Part shown: positions 45,863 to 54,961 of the stretch, one piece after another | Numbering within the stretch: position 1 is the first letter of the stretch | Layout of the letters: each line of letters begins with the position of its first letter | Assembly (NCBI GenBank): GCA_037044955.1 | Contig: JBAOHX010000011.1 | Coordinates: 124,001-188,000 of the forward strand | Direction of reading: 5' to 3' | DNA: 64,000 bases | Source of the DNA: JAJXWB01 sp037044955 | GTDB taxonomy: Bacteria > Pseudomonadota > Alphaproteobacteria > Rhizobiales > Beijerinckiaceae | Notes under the pieces: generated by a model | Databases searched by the model: none | What the model was told of the DNA's origin: nothing | Seen by the model: the letters and a program-made list of their open reading frames with translations, nothing else | Translations under genes and position numbers: made by a program

Positions 45863-47192
45863 ATGAAAGCCATGAAGACAATTGCGATGGCGCTGCTTGC
45901 CGCCACCGCGCTCGCGGCGCCCGCGGCGCCGGCGTCGGCCGAAGACATTTTCGTGCCGCTGTTCACCTATCGCACGGGTCCGTTCGCGGGCTCGGGCACG
46001 TCGATCGCCAACGGCATGCGCGACTATCTCGAAATGCTGAACGCGCGCGACGGCGGCATCGGCGGCGTCAAGCTCGCCATCGAGGAATGCGAGACCGGCT
46101 ACGACACCAAGAAGGGCCTCGAATGCTACGAGGCGGTGAAGCCGAAGAAGCCGGTGATGGTCAATCCCTGGTCGACCGGCATCACGCTGCCGCTGATCCC
46201 GAAGGCCGCGGTCGACAAGATCCCGATCCTGTCGATGGCCTATGGCCTGTCGGCTTCGTCGGAAGGCGACACCTTCCCGTGGGTGTTCAATCCGCCGGAC
46301 ACCTACTGGGACGGCATGTCGATGATCATCAAGTACATCGCCGCGCAGGAAGGCGGTCTCGACAAGCTCAAGGGCAAGAAGATCGGCTATCTCTATCTCG
46401 ACGCCGGCTACGGCAAGGAGCCGCTGCCGTTCCTCGCGCGACCTCGTCCAAGGAGCTACGGCTTCGAGAGCAAGCTCTATCCGGTGCCGGCGGCCGAAAT
46501 GCAGAACCAGTCGGCGCAATGGCTGAACGTGCGCCGCGACAAGCCCGACTACATGATCATGTACGGCTGGGGCGCGATGCAGCCGACCGCGATCAAGGAA
46601 GCCGTCAAGACCAACTACCCGATGGAGAAGTTCATCTCGATCTGGTGGCCGAGCGAGGAAGACGCGAAGGGCGCGGGCAAGGAAGCGGCTAAGGGCTTCA
46701 AGACGCTGAACTGGCACGCGGCGACGCCCGACTTCCCTGTCATCAAGGACATCGAGAAGCACGTCGTCGGCGCGGGCAAGAGCCAGACGCCGAAGGACCA
46801 GGTCGGCACCGTGCTCTACAACCGCGGCGTCTACAATTCGATGCTGATCGCCGAGGCGATCCGCACCGCGCAGAAGGTCGCCGGCAAGAAGGCGGTAACG
46901 GGCGAGGACGTGCGGCGCGGGCTGGAAGGCCTGAACGTCGACGCGGCGCGGCTGAAGGAAATGGGCATGGAAGGCTTCGCCGGGCCGATCAAGCTCACCT
47001 GCGCCGACCACAACGGCCATCAGCCCGACCTTCGTGCAGCGCTTCGACGGCGTGAAATACGTGAAGGTCTCCGACTGGATCGAGCCGATGGCCGACAAGG
47101 TCGGCGCGCTCCTGAAGGCCGACGCCAAGGCCTATGCGGAGAAGAACGCGGGCTGGCCGAAGCGCACGGAGGCCTGCGACTCCAAGTCGTAA
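45863..47192 (+). CDS. ABC transporter substrate-binding protein, LivK-like (four indels here)
   Basis: About 441 residues in the corrected frame. Signal peptide MKAMKTIAMALLAATALAAP; GGGAGG precedes the ATG. The periplasmic type-I fold begins IFVPLFTYRTGPFAGSGTSI and includes IEECETGYDTKKGLECYEAV, VNPWSTGITLPLIP and GYLYLDAGYGKEPLPFL. Three extra bases within 21 (near 46436, 46449 and 46456) cancel each other and disguise RDLVKEYGFESK. A fourth near 47027 hides the true end TFVQRFDGVKYVKVSDWIEP to CDSKS at 47192. Ligand likely an organic acid, judged by the two CoA ligases. Confidence 0.86.
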
Positions 47193-47200
47193 GCAAGACT

Positions 47201-47297
47201 GTCATCCCCGACGATCGCGCCAGCGATCGATCGGGGAACCAGATCACATCGCAAGCACTGGAGTCCCGGATCGGCCTTCGGCACGTCCGGCGATGAC
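47201..47297. repeat. paired palindromic intergenic repeat, GTCATTCCCG family, degenerate copy
   Basis: Starts GTCATCCCCGACGATCGCGC, contains CCAGCGATCGATCGGGG, and after a spacer ends in GAGTCCCGGATC and GATGAC. Both arms are recognisable although the hairpins are imperfect. It lies between the binding-protein and livF genes and overlaps the region where livF might start. Confidence 0.6.
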
Positions 47298-47313
47298 ATC
47301 CGAGACGCCGTGC

Positions 47314-48159
47314 ATGACCCAACCGACCTCCGCTCCGACCGCTCCCGAACCCGCCGCCGACCACATCCTCGCGGTCAACAACATCGAGGTGATCTACAAT
47401 CACGTCGTGCTGGTGCTGAAGGGCGTGTCGCTGCTGGTGCCGCGTGGCGGCATCGTGGCGCTGCTCGGCGCCAACGGCGCCGGCAAGACGACGACGCTGA
47501 AGGCGATCTCCAACCTCATCCGCGCCGAACGCGGCGAGGTGACGAAGGGCTCGATCGAGTTTTCGGGCGAGCGCGTCGACAGGCTGCGGCCGGACGATCT
47601 CGTGCGGCGCGGCTGCATCCAGGTGATGGAGGGCCGCCACTGCTTCGGCCATCTCTCGATCGAGGAGAACCTGATGACCGGCGCCTTCACGCGCCGCGAC
47701 GGACGGCGCGCGATCGCGGACGCGCTCGATGAAGTCTATGCATTCTTTCCTCGATTGAAGGAGCGCCGCCAGTCGCTCGCCGGCTATACGTCCGGCGGCG
47801 AACAGCAGATGTGCGCCATCGGCCGGGCGATGATGTCCAAGCCGAAGATGATCCTGCTCGACGAGCCCTCGATGGGCCTGGCGCCGCAGGTCGTCGAAGA
47901 GATTTTTGAAATCGTTCGCGATCTGAATTCCAAGAGCGGCGTGTCGTTCCTGCTTGCCGAGCAGAACACCAACATCGCGCTGCGTTACGCGAACTACGGC
48001 TACATCCTCGAGAACGGCCGCATCGTGCTCGACGGCGAAGCGAAGGCGCTGCGGGAAAACCAGGACGTGAAGGAATTTTATCTCGGCGTCTCCGGCGGCG
48101 ACCGAAAGAGCTTCCGTGACGTGAAACACTACAAGCGCCGCAAACGCTGGCTGGCTTGA
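47314..48159 (+). CDS. livF: branched-chain-type ABC transporter ATP-binding protein LivF
   Basis: A 281-residue ABC ATPase from an ATG at 47314; another in-frame ATG is at 47293 within the repeat. Walker A GANGAGKTTT, CIQVMEGRHCFGHLSIEENL, signature YTSGGEQQM, Walker B MILLDEPSMGLAP, and LLAEQNTNIALRYANYGYIL typical of LivF. The C-terminus is extended by a very basic tail (SFRDVKHYKRRKRWLA), not usual in E. coli LivF but common in the ligase-linked subgroup. Last transporter gene; a second ligase follows. Confidence 0.9.
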   Translation: MTQPTSAPTAPEPAADHILAVNNIEVIYNHVVLVLKGVSLLVPRGGIVALLGANGAGKTTTLKAISNLIRAERGEVTKGSIEFSGERVDRLRPDDLVRRGCIQVMEGRHCFGHLSIEENLMTGAFTRRDGRRAIADALDEVYAFFPRLKERRQSLAGYTSGGEQQMCAIGRAMMSKPKMILLDEPSMGLAPQVVEEIFEIVRDLNSKSGVSFLLAEQNTNIALRYANYGYILENGRIVLDGEAKALRENQDVKEFYLGVSGGDRKSFRDVKHYKRRKRWLA

Positions 48160-48281
48160 CCTGTCCGCGTTGACGCCTTTTTTTCTGCGTGCCAATGAAG
48201 AGGGCGGCTGGGGATACCGCGCCGAAAACAATAAAATTGCAGACGACGCCTGCTGGCGCGTTCGGCACGAAGGCGGACATC

Positions 48282-49511
48282 ATGTCGGATTATTTCGATC
48301 GGTACGAGACGCGCCCGCTGAAGGCGCGCGAAACTGCCTTTTTTCGTGACCTTCGCGCTGTTCTGAAGATTTCGCGCGCGCGGGCGGCAGCGTTGCGCCG
48401 GCAGCTCAAGGGCGTCGATGTCGACGCGATCAAGAGCCGTTCCGAACTCGCCAAGATTCCGGTCATCCGCAAGAGCGATCTCAAGGCGATGCAGGGCGAC
48501 AATCCGCCGTTCGGCGGACTTGCCGCCGTGCGCGCCATGCAGCTCAAGCGCATCCTCGTCTCGCCGGGTCCGATCTTCGAGCCGGAAGGCTTCGGCAAGG
48601 ACTGGTGGGGCGCGGCGCGCGCGCTTTATGCAGCGGGTCTGCGCAAGGGCGACCTGATGCTCAACGCCTTCTCGTATCACCTGACGCCCGGCGGGCACAT
48701 CATGGAGAGCGGCGCGCATGCGCTCTCCTGCACCGTCATTCCGGCCGGCGTCGGCAATACGGAGCAGCAGCTCGAAGCGATCCAGTATCTGAAGCCCACC
48801 GCCTATTGCGGCACGCCCGACTTCCTCAAGCTGCTGCTCGACAAATCCCGCGCGGCGGGCATCGACGCCTCCTCGATCAAGCGCGCGTCGGTGTCTGGCG
48901 CGGCGCTGCCGAACAGCCTGCGCGAAGAGCTCGAGAAGGCCGGCGTCGCGACGCGGCAGTGTTACGCCACAGCCGACCTCGGCGTGATCGCCTACGAGTC
49001 GGACGCGCGCGAAGGCATGATCGTCAACGAAGGCTGCCTGCTCGAGATCGTGAAGCCCGGCACCGGCGATCCCGTGCCGGAGGGCGAGGTCGGCGAAGTC
49101 GTGGTCACGCGGCTCAACGCCGACTATCCGCTGCTGCGCTTCGCGACGGGCGACCTGTCGGCGGTCATGCCCGGCAAGTCGCCGTGCGGGCGCACCAACA
49201 TGCGCATTCGCGGCTGGCTCGGCCGCGCCGACCAGACGACCAAGGTCAAGGGCATGTTCGTGCATCCCTCGCAGGTCGCGGAGATCGCCAAGCGCCACCC
49301 CGAACTCGGTCGCCTGCGCCTCGTCGTCAAGCGCGAGAAGGAGCAGGACGTCATGGTGCTGCATGCCGAAGGCGCCGGCGGCTGCAAGGCCGACCCGATC
49401 GCCGAGACGCTGCAGGCGATCACCAAGTTGCGCGGCAAGGTCGAGATCGTGAAGACGGGCAGCCTGCCGAACGACGGCAAGGTGATCGCCGACGAACGTC
49501 CGGTGGGATGA
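48282..49511 (+). CDS. PaaK-type phenylacetate/acyl-CoA ligase family protein
   Basis: A 409-residue ANL ligase of the short PaaK type. The ATG at 48282 (MSDYFDRYETRPLKARETAF) is preferred over an in-frame ATG at 48189, since the homologous domain starts here. IPVIRKSDLKAMQGD, YCGTPDFLKLLL, RASVSGAALPNSLREELE and LLRFATGDLSAVMPGKSPCG are visible, with GWLGRADQTTKVKGMFVHPS the C-terminal hinge. It closes the operon that opened with another CoA ligase at 41018; phenylacetate or a related aromatic acid is a reasonable substrate. The stop overlaps thiD by four bases. Confidence 0.87.
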   Translation: MSDYFDRYETRPLKARETAFFRDLRAVLKISRARAAALRRQLKGVDVDAIKSRSELAKIPVIRKSDLKAMQGDNPPFGGLAAVRAMQLKRILVSPGPIFEPEGFGKDWWGAARALYAAGLRKGDLMLNAFSYHLTPGGHIMESGAHALSCTVIPAGVGNTEQQLEAIQYLKPTAYCGTPDFLKLLLDKSRAAGIDASSIKRASVSGAALPNSLREELEKAGVATRQCYATADLGVIAYESDAREGMIVNEGCLLEIVKPGTGDPVPEGEVGEVVVTRLNADYPLLRFATGDLSAVMPGKSPCGRTNMRIRGWLGRADQTTKVKGMFVHPSQVAEIAKRHPELGRLRLVVKREKEQDVMVLHAEGAGGCKADPIAETLQAITKLRGKVEIVKTGSLPNDGKVIADERPVG

Positions 49512-50332
49512 CGCAGGCCTCCAAGACACCGCCCAACGTCCTGTCGATAGCGGGCTCAGACCCCAGCGGCGGCGCGGGCGTCCAGGCCGACCTCAAGACA
49601 TTCGCCGCTTTCGGTTGCTACGGCATGGCGGCGATCACGGCGCTGACCGCGCAGAACACGGTCGGCGTGCGCGCGGTCCATGTTCCGCCGGCCGATTTCG
49701 TCGCGGCGCAGATCGACGCGATTTTCGACGACATTGCGGTCGATGCGGTCAAGATCGGGATGCTGGCGACCGGCGACATCGTCGCGGCCGTCGCCGACCG
49801 TCTCGCGCATTTCGGCGCGCGCAACATCGTGCTCGATCCCGTGCTGGTGGCGACATCCGGCGACAGTCTCGGCGCGCCCGATGTCGTGGATGCGCTGCTG
49901 ACGAAACTGCTGCCGCTCGCCACGGTGGTAACGCCCAACCTGCCGGAAATCGCGCGGCTCATCGGCAGGGAAGTTTCCGCCGAGCCGCAGGACATGCGCA
50001 GCGCCGGCGAAGAGCTTGTCGCGCGCGGCGCGCGCGCGGCGCTCGTCAAGGGCGGCCACGGCGAGGGCGGCGTGATCGCCGACGTACTCGTCGCGCCCGA
50101 GCAATTCGATCTGACGTTCTGGGGGCCGCGCATCGCCACGCGCAATACGCACGGCACGGGCTGCACGCTGTCCTCCGCGATCGCCGCCGGTCTCGCGCAG
50201 GGCAAGGCGCTGGTCGCTGCGTGCGAGGATGCGAAACTCTATCTGACGGCGGCGCTCGAAACCGCCGACCGGCTCGCGGTCGGGCGCGGCCACGGTCCGG
50301 TCGACCATTTTCGTGGGCTCTGGCGGGAGTGA
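49508..50332 (+). CDS. thiD: hydroxymethylpyrimidine/phosphomethylpyrimidine kinase
   Basis: A 274-residue ribokinase-fold enzyme that phosphorylates HMP and HMP phosphate in thiamine biosynthesis. IAGSDPSGGAGVQADLKTFA is the ThiD signature; DAVKIGMLATGDIV, DPVLVATSGD, VTPNLPEIARLIG and NTHGTGCTLSSAIAAGLAQG, with the catalytic Asp replaced by the G-T-G-C anion hole, all fit. The start overlaps the ligase stop (ATGA), so it may be co-expressed with the transport operon by chance of neighbourhood. No thiamine riboswitch is seen before it. Confidence 0.93.
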   Translation: MTQASKTPPNVLSIAGSDPSGGAGVQADLKTFAAFGCYGMAAITALTAQNTVGVRAVHVPPADFVAAQIDAIFDDIAVDAVKIGMLATGDIVAAVADRLAHFGARNIVLDPVLVATSGDSLGAPDVVDALLTKLLPLATVVTPNLPEIARLIGREVSAEPQDMRSAGEELVARGARAALVKGGHGEGGVIADVLVAPEQFDLTFWGPRIATRNTHGTGCTLSSAIAAGLAQGKALVAACEDAKLYLTAALETADRLAVGRGHGPVDHFRGLWRE

Positions 50333-50384
50333 CCGCGTCGCGCGGCGTATGGCGTTCGCGCGCCGTCGCCCCTATGTTCGCGCC

Positions 50385-51443
50385 ATGAACAAGCTGGAGC
50401 GGAACGCGCCGCCATCAGACCATCCGCGCCTCGCGCCGCGTGCGACGGGCGTGCTGCTCGTCAACCTCGGCACGCCCGAGGCGACCGACTATTGGTCGAT
50501 GCGGCGCTATCTGAAGGAATTCCTCTCCGACCGTCGCGTGATCGAGACGCCGCGCCTCCTCTGGTGGCCGCTGCTCAACCTCGTCATCCTGTCGACGCGG
50601 CCGCAGAAGAAGGGCAGGGACTACGACGCGATCTGGAATCGCGCGCGCAACGAAGGCCCGCTGAAAACCATCACGCGCGCGCAATCGGAGAAACTGAGCG
50701 AGCGCCTATCCGGCGCGGCGCAGAAGGCGGGCCAGCGCATCGTCGTCGACTGGGCGATGCGCTACGGCGAGCCCTCGATCGCCAGTCGCGTGCAGGCGTT
50801 GCAGGACAACGGTTGCGACCGCATTCTCGTCGTGCCCCTCTATCCGCAATATTCGGCGGCGACCACCGCCACCGTCGGCGACAAGACGTTCGATGCGCTG
50901 AAGGCCATGCGCTGGCAGCCGGCCCTGCGCATCGCGCCGCCGTGGCACGACGATCCCGTCTACATCGATGCGCTCGCGCGTTCGATCGAGGACGGTCTCG
51001 CGCGGCTCGACTTCACGCCCGACGTCATGCTCGCCTCGTTTCACGGCGTGCCGCAGGCCTATCTCGACAAGGGCGATCCCTATTACTGCCATTGCGCGAA
51101 GACGACGCGGCTGCTGCAAGCGCGGCTTCGCATGGACGAGCGCCGCCTGCGCATGACCTTCCAGTCGCGCTTCGGCCCGGCGGAATGGATCAAGCCCTAT
51201 ACGGACGAGACGGTGAAGGCGCTCGCGCGCGAAGGCGTGAAGAAGCTCGCCATCGTCACGCCCGGCTTCGTCGCCGATTGTCTCGAGACGATCGAGGAGA
51301 TCGGCGTCGAGAACCGCGACTTCTTTCTCGGAAACGGCGGCGAGAAATTTGCGCGCATCGATTGTCTCAACGACAGCGCCGACGGCATGGACGTGATCGA
51401 AGCGGTCGTGCGGCGCGAATTGCGAGGCTGGGTGGATTTGTGA
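50385..51443 (+). CDS. hemH: ferrochelatase
   Basis: A 352-residue enzyme that inserts Fe2+ into protoporphyrin IX. VLLVNLGTPEATDYWSMRRY opens the domain; FHGVPQAYLDKGDPYYCHCA contains the catalytic His, and TPGFVADCLETIEEIGVENR the conserved Glu. MRYGEPSIASRVQALQDNGC and VVPLYPQYSAATTATVGD are also typical. It is the proteobacterial single-domain form without an Fe-S extension. The start at 50385 follows the family; upstream in-frame residues lack homology. Confidence 0.95.
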   Translation: MNKLERNAPPSDHPRLAPRATGVLLVNLGTPEATDYWSMRRYLKEFLSDRRVIETPRLLWWPLLNLVILSTRPQKKGRDYDAIWNRARNEGPLKTITRAQSEKLSERLSGAAQKAGQRIVVDWAMRYGEPSIASRVQALQDNGCDRILVVPLYPQYSAATTATVGDKTFDALKAMRWQPALRIAPPWHDDPVYIDALARSIEDGLARLDFTPDVMLASFHGVPQAYLDKGDPYYCHCAKTTRLLQARLRMDERRLRMTFQSRFGPAEWIKPYTDETVKALAREGVKKLAIVTPGFVADCLETIEEIGVENRDFFLGNGGEKFARIDCLNDSADGMDVIEAVVRRELRGWVDL

Positions 51444-51526
51444 GCCGGCGCACGGCGCGGGCGGGACGCAGGCGGTGAATGGAACGGGGGCTCCATGAGG
51501 CTGGGCGCAATGACTTCGGGCGCATC

Positions 51527-52201
51527 ATGAGCTGGTCGCAATTCCTGCATCCCGGCGACTGGCGGCTGATCGATCTCTGGCCCTACGCCTTCGGTTTCGC
51601 GGGCGTTCTGCTGGTGATCGCCAGCTACTGGATGCAGTCCATCCTGCGCCTGCGCGGCTTCGCCATCCTCTCCAACATATTCGGCATGATCTACGGCTTC
51701 TTCGCGCCGTCGCCGGTCAGCGCCGTGCAGCATGTCGTGTCGCTGCCGCTCAACATCCTGCGCCTGCGCGAGATGCGGCGGCTCGTGGCGCGGCTCGGCC
51801 GGGCCTCGTCGGGCGACCTGTCGATGGACTGGCTGCGGCCTTTCATGCGGCGTCGCGCGTTCAAGGCGGGCGAGATCGTGTTCGCCAAGGGCGACGAAGC
51901 CGACTGCGTCTTCGTCGTCGCCAGCGGCGCGTTTCGTCTGGTCGAGACGAAGATCGCGATCGGCGTCGGCCAGATGGTCGGCGAGATGGGCCTGGTCAGC
52001 GACGATCATGCGCGCACGCAGGGCCTCGAATGCGTGGATGACGGAGAGCTGCTGGTCGCGACCTATATCGAGATCAAGGAATTGTTCTTCCAGAATCCGG
52101 AGTTCGGATTCTTCTTCCTCAAGCTCGTGTCGCGCCGCTTTCTGGAAAATATCGCGCGGCTGGAGGCGGAGCTTGGCAAGCGCCCGCCGGCTGAGAGATG
52201 A
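51527..52201 (+). CDS. YgjV-like membrane domain fused to a cyclic-nucleotide-fold domain
   Basis: A 224-residue protein from ATG 51527; ATG 51479 would add 16 residues. Residues 10-70 hold two or three helices (DLWPYAFGFAGVLLVIASYW, GFAILSNIFGMIYGFFA, then SAVQHVVSLPLNILRLREM) that resemble the YgjV family. Residues 100-215 form a Crp-like jelly roll (RRRAFKAGEIVFAKGDEADC, GQMVGEMGLVS), but no DNA-binding domain follows. It may be a membrane-tethered sensor or channel regulated by a nucleotide. It follows hemH by 83 bases. Confidence 0.78.
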   Translation: MSWSQFLHPGDWRLIDLWPYAFGFAGVLLVIASYWMQSILRLRGFAILSNIFGMIYGFFAPSPVSAVQHVVSLPLNILRLREMRRLVARLGRASSGDLSMDWLRPFMRRRAFKAGEIVFAKGDEADCVFVVASGAFRLVETKIAIGVGQMVGEMGLVSDDHARTQGLECVDDGELLVATYIEIKELFFQNPEFGFFFLKLVSRRFLENIARLEAELGKRPPAER

Positions 52202-52206
52202 AGGAT

Positions 52207-52294
52207 GTCATTCCCGACGCCGGCAGAGCCGGCGATCGGGAATCCACAGCAATGCTCCTGATGTCGTGTCGATTCCCGCTTTTGCGGGAATGAC
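52207..52294. repeat. paired palindromic intergenic repeat, GTCATTCCCG family, copy 4
   Basis: Left arm GTCATTCCCGACGCCGGCAG to GATCGGGAATCC; right arm GATTCCCGCTTTTGCGGGAA followed by TGAC, inverted. It begins six bases after the YgjV-cNMP stop and ends 30 bases before the galE stop, filling the gap between convergent genes. Confidence 0.8.
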
Positions 52295-52323
52295 ATTCGT
52301 GGCGAACCCCGGGAAATCCTCGA

Positions 52324-53313
52324 TCACCCCAGCTTCATGTTGTGCAGGCGGCGCTCCCAGTCGAGCGCCTGGCGCACGATCTCCTCGAGATTGTCGTGCT
52401 GCGGCGTCCAGCCGAGCTTCGTGCGGATGCGCTCGTTGGAGGCGACGATGGCGGCGGGGTCGCCGGGGCGGCGCCCCACGATCTTCACCGGGAAATCGAC
52501 GCCCGACACTTTCTTCACGATGTCGATGACTTCGAGCACGGAATAGCCGCGCTGGTAGCCGACGTTGCAGACGAGACTGTCGCCGCCGCCGCGCAGGTGG
52601 CGCAGCGCGTCGAGATGGGCGCGCGCGAGATCGGTGACGTGAATGTAGTCGCGCAGGCACGAGCCGTCGGGCGTCGCATAATCCACGCCGTAGACTTCCA
52701 TGCCCCTGCGCTGGCCGAGCGCGGCCTGCACCGCCACCTTGATGAGATGCGTGGCGTTCGGCGTCGACTGGCCGGAGCGCCCCTGCGGATCGGCGCCGGC
52801 GACGTTGAAATAGCGCAGCGCGACATAGGTGAGCGGCGTCGCCTTCGCCGTGTCCTCCAGCATCCATTCGACCATCAGCTTGGAGCGGCCGTAGGGCGAG
52901 ATGGGCTTGAGCCTTTCTTCCTCCATGACCGGGTTCTGTTCGGGGTCGCCGTAGACGGCGGCGGTCGAGGAAAAGATGAAATGCTTCACGCCGGCGTCCA
53001 CGGCGCATTCGAGCAGCGAGCGCGCCTTGGCGGTGTTGTTGAGATAATAGCCGAGCGGATCGGAGACCGATTCCGGCACGACGATCTTCGCGGCGAAATG
53101 GATGATCTCGGCGATGTCGTAGCGCGCGAGCGTCTCGGTCACGAGGTCCTCGTCGCCGAAATCGCCGACGACCAGCGTCGCCCTGTCGGGCACGGCCCAG
53201 CGGAAGCCGGTCGAGAGATTGTCGAGAACGACGACCGTCTCGCCGGCGTCGATGAGTTCGAGCGCCATGTGGCTGCCGATATAGCCGGCGCCGCCCGTCA
53301 CGAGTATCGCCAT
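52324..53313 (-). CDS. galE: UDP-glucose 4-epimerase
   Basis: A 329-residue extended SDR. The NAD loop is VTGGAGYIGSHMALEL (GxxGxxG), the catalytic SxnYxxxK is visible as SSTAAVYGDPEQNP then YGRSKLMVEWML, and NVAGADPQGRSGQS contacts the UDP-sugar. It interconverts UDP-glucose and UDP-galactose for surface polysaccharides. galU lies 1.6 kb away on the other strand, with trpB2 between them. Divergent from trpB2. Confidence 0.93.
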   Translation of the reverse strand: MAILVTGGAGYIGSHMALELIDAGETVVVLDNLSTGFRWAVPDRATLVVGDFGDEDLVTETLARYDIAEIIHFAAKIVVPESVSDPLGYYLNNTAKARSLLECAVDAGVKHFIFSSTAAVYGDPEQNPVMEEERLKPISPYGRSKLMVEWMLEDTAKATPLTYVALRYFNVAGADPQGRSGQSTPNATHLIKVAVQAALGQRRGMEVYGVDYATPDGSCLRDYIHVTDLARAHLDALRHLRGGGDSLVCNVGYQRGYSVLEVIDIVKKVSGVDFPVKIVGRRPGDPAAIVASNERIRTKLGWTPQHDNLEEIVRQALDWERRLHNMKLG

Positions 53314-53445
53314 GAAATTCCACCTGTCGGAAGGTCTGAAAACCGCTGCGAACGCGAACTCAACTGAAGTCGATGCGACGCACTTGCCGGTTTACGCCAC
53401 GGCCATCCACCGTCTAGGCTCGAACTCGACAACAAGGAGGCGTCG

Positions 53446-54813
53446 ATGGGCGAGCAGCTCAAATATCAGATGGACGAAACGCGGATACCGAAGGTCTGGT
53501 ACAACATTCAGGCTGATTTGCCGACCCCCGCGCCGGCTGTCCTGCATCCCGGCACGAAGCAGCCGGTCGGTCCCGACGATCTGAGCCCGCTGTTCCCGAT
53601 GGCGCTGATCATGCAGGAGGTGACGACCGAGCGCGAGATCGAAATTCCCGAGCCGGTGCGCGAGATCTATCGCATGTGGCGGCCGACGCCGCTGATCCGC
53701 GCGCGCGGGCTCGAGAAGGTTCTCGGGACGCCGGCGAAGATTTTCTACAAATACGAGGGCGTGAGCCCGGCCGGCTCGCACAAGCCGAACACCGCCATTC
53801 CGCAGGCCTTCTACAACAAGGAAGCGGGCGTGAAGCGCCTGTCGACGGAGACGGGCGCGGGCCAATGGGGCTCCTCGCTGGCGCTCGCGGGCTCGCTGTT
53901 CGGGCTGGAGGTGCTCGTCTATCAGGTGCGCGTCTCCTACGACCAGAAGCCCTACCGGCGCGCGCTGATGGAGACATATGGCGCGAACTGCCTGCCCTCG
54001 CCGTCGAACACGACGGACTACGGCCGCAAGGTCCTGTCCGAGAGGCCCGACCATCCGGGCTCGCTCGGCATCGCGATCTCGGAGGCGGTCGAGGTCGCCG
54101 CCAAGGACCCGCAGACGAAATATGCGCTGGGCTCGGTGCTCAACCACGTGCTGCTGCACCAGACCGTGATCGGCGCGGAAGCGATGGAGCAGCTCGCCAT
54201 GGCCGACGCCTGGCCCGACGTCGTCATCGGCTGCGCGGGCGGCGGCTCGAATTTCGCGGGCATCGCCTTCCCGTTCATCGGCCGGGGTCTGCAGGGCAAG
54301 GCGAAGAAGCCGCGCATCGTCGCGGCGGAGCCGTCGGCCTGCCCGTCGCTGACGCGCGGCCGGTACGCCTACGATTTCGGCGACACGGCCGGCATGACGC
54401 CGCTCGTGAAGATGCACACGCTGGGCTCGGCCTTCACGCCGCCGGGCTTCCATGCCGGCGGCCTGCGCTATCACGGCATGTCGGCGCTGGTCTCGCATCT
54501 CAAGGAGCTCGGCGAGATCGAGGCTGTCGCCTATGCGCAGCGCGGCTGCTTCGACGCCGCCGTGCAATTTGCGCGCTGCGAGGGCATCGTGCCGGCGCCG
54601 GAAGCGACGCATGCCGTCAAGGCCGCCGTGGAAGAGGCGCTGCGCTGCAAGCGCGAGGGCAAGGCGGAGACGATCCTGTTCAGCCTGTCGGGCCACGGCC
54701 ATTTCGACATGGGCGCCTACATCGACTACTTCTCCGGCAAGATGCAGGACGTGACCTACGACGAGGCCGAATTGCAGAAGGCGCTGGCGGGATTGCCGCA
54801 AGTCGCGGCGTGA
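53446..54813 (+). CDS. trpB: TrpB-like PLP-dependent tryptophan synthase beta subunit, class 2 (TrpB2)
   Basis: A 455-residue PLP enzyme of the long TrpB2 group (about 60 residues longer than TrpB1). The Schiff-base Lys lies in EGVSPAGSHKPNTA, the PLP phosphate loop is IGCAGGGSNFAG, and TETGAGQWGSSLALAGSLFG is the conserved substrate region. TrpB2 proteins convert indole, or O-phosphoserine-like donors, to tryptophan with weak or no TrpA contact. No trpA is adjacent, in line with the orphan nature of this class. GGAGG precedes the start. Confidence 0.92.
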   Translation: MGEQLKYQMDETRIPKVWYNIQADLPTPAPAVLHPGTKQPVGPDDLSPLFPMALIMQEVTTEREIEIPEPVREIYRMWRPTPLIRARGLEKVLGTPAKIFYKYEGVSPAGSHKPNTAIPQAFYNKEAGVKRLSTETGAGQWGSSLALAGSLFGLEVLVYQVRVSYDQKPYRRALMETYGANCLPSPSNTTDYGRKVLSERPDHPGSLGIAISEAVEVAAKDPQTKYALGSVLNHVLLHQTVIGAEAMEQLAMADAWPDVVIGCAGGGSNFAGIAFPFIGRGLQGKAKKPRIVAAEPSACPSLTRGRYAYDFGDTAGMTPLVKMHTLGSAFTPPGFHAGGLRYHGMSALVSHLKELGEIEAVAYAQRGCFDAAVQFARCEGIVPAPEATHAVKAAVEEALRCKREGKAETILFSLSGHGHFDMGAYIDYFSGKMQDVTYDEAELQKALAGLPQVAA

Positions 54814-54855
54814 CGTTGGTTCTTCCTTAAACTGTTCGGGTTAAATCCAAAAAAC

Positions 54856-54881
54856 GGCCGCATTCGCACGCGAATGCGGCC
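54856..54881. terminator. hairpin terminator between trpB2 and galU
   Basis: GGCCGCATTCG pairs perfectly with CGAATGCGGCC around CACG. A six-base A run precedes it and TTCTCC follows. The T-tract is much better on the minus strand, but with trpB2 ending 43 bases upstream the likely use is to end plus-strand transcription. Confidence 0.65.
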
Positions 54882-54961
54882 TTCTCCATAAGTCGCGGAG
54901 CGGATTCGCGCCGAACGTTTTGTTTTCGCGCCCGCTCCGTCGCATCCGAACGGACGAGATC

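Noticed and set aside
45479..47128. 549-residue minus-strand open frame
   Set aside because: Antisense to the LivM and LivK-like genes; Arg/His-rich composition typical of a shadow frame.
54827..54843. CtrA box before galU
   Set aside because: The two TTAA copies are ten bases apart, outside the consensus spacing.
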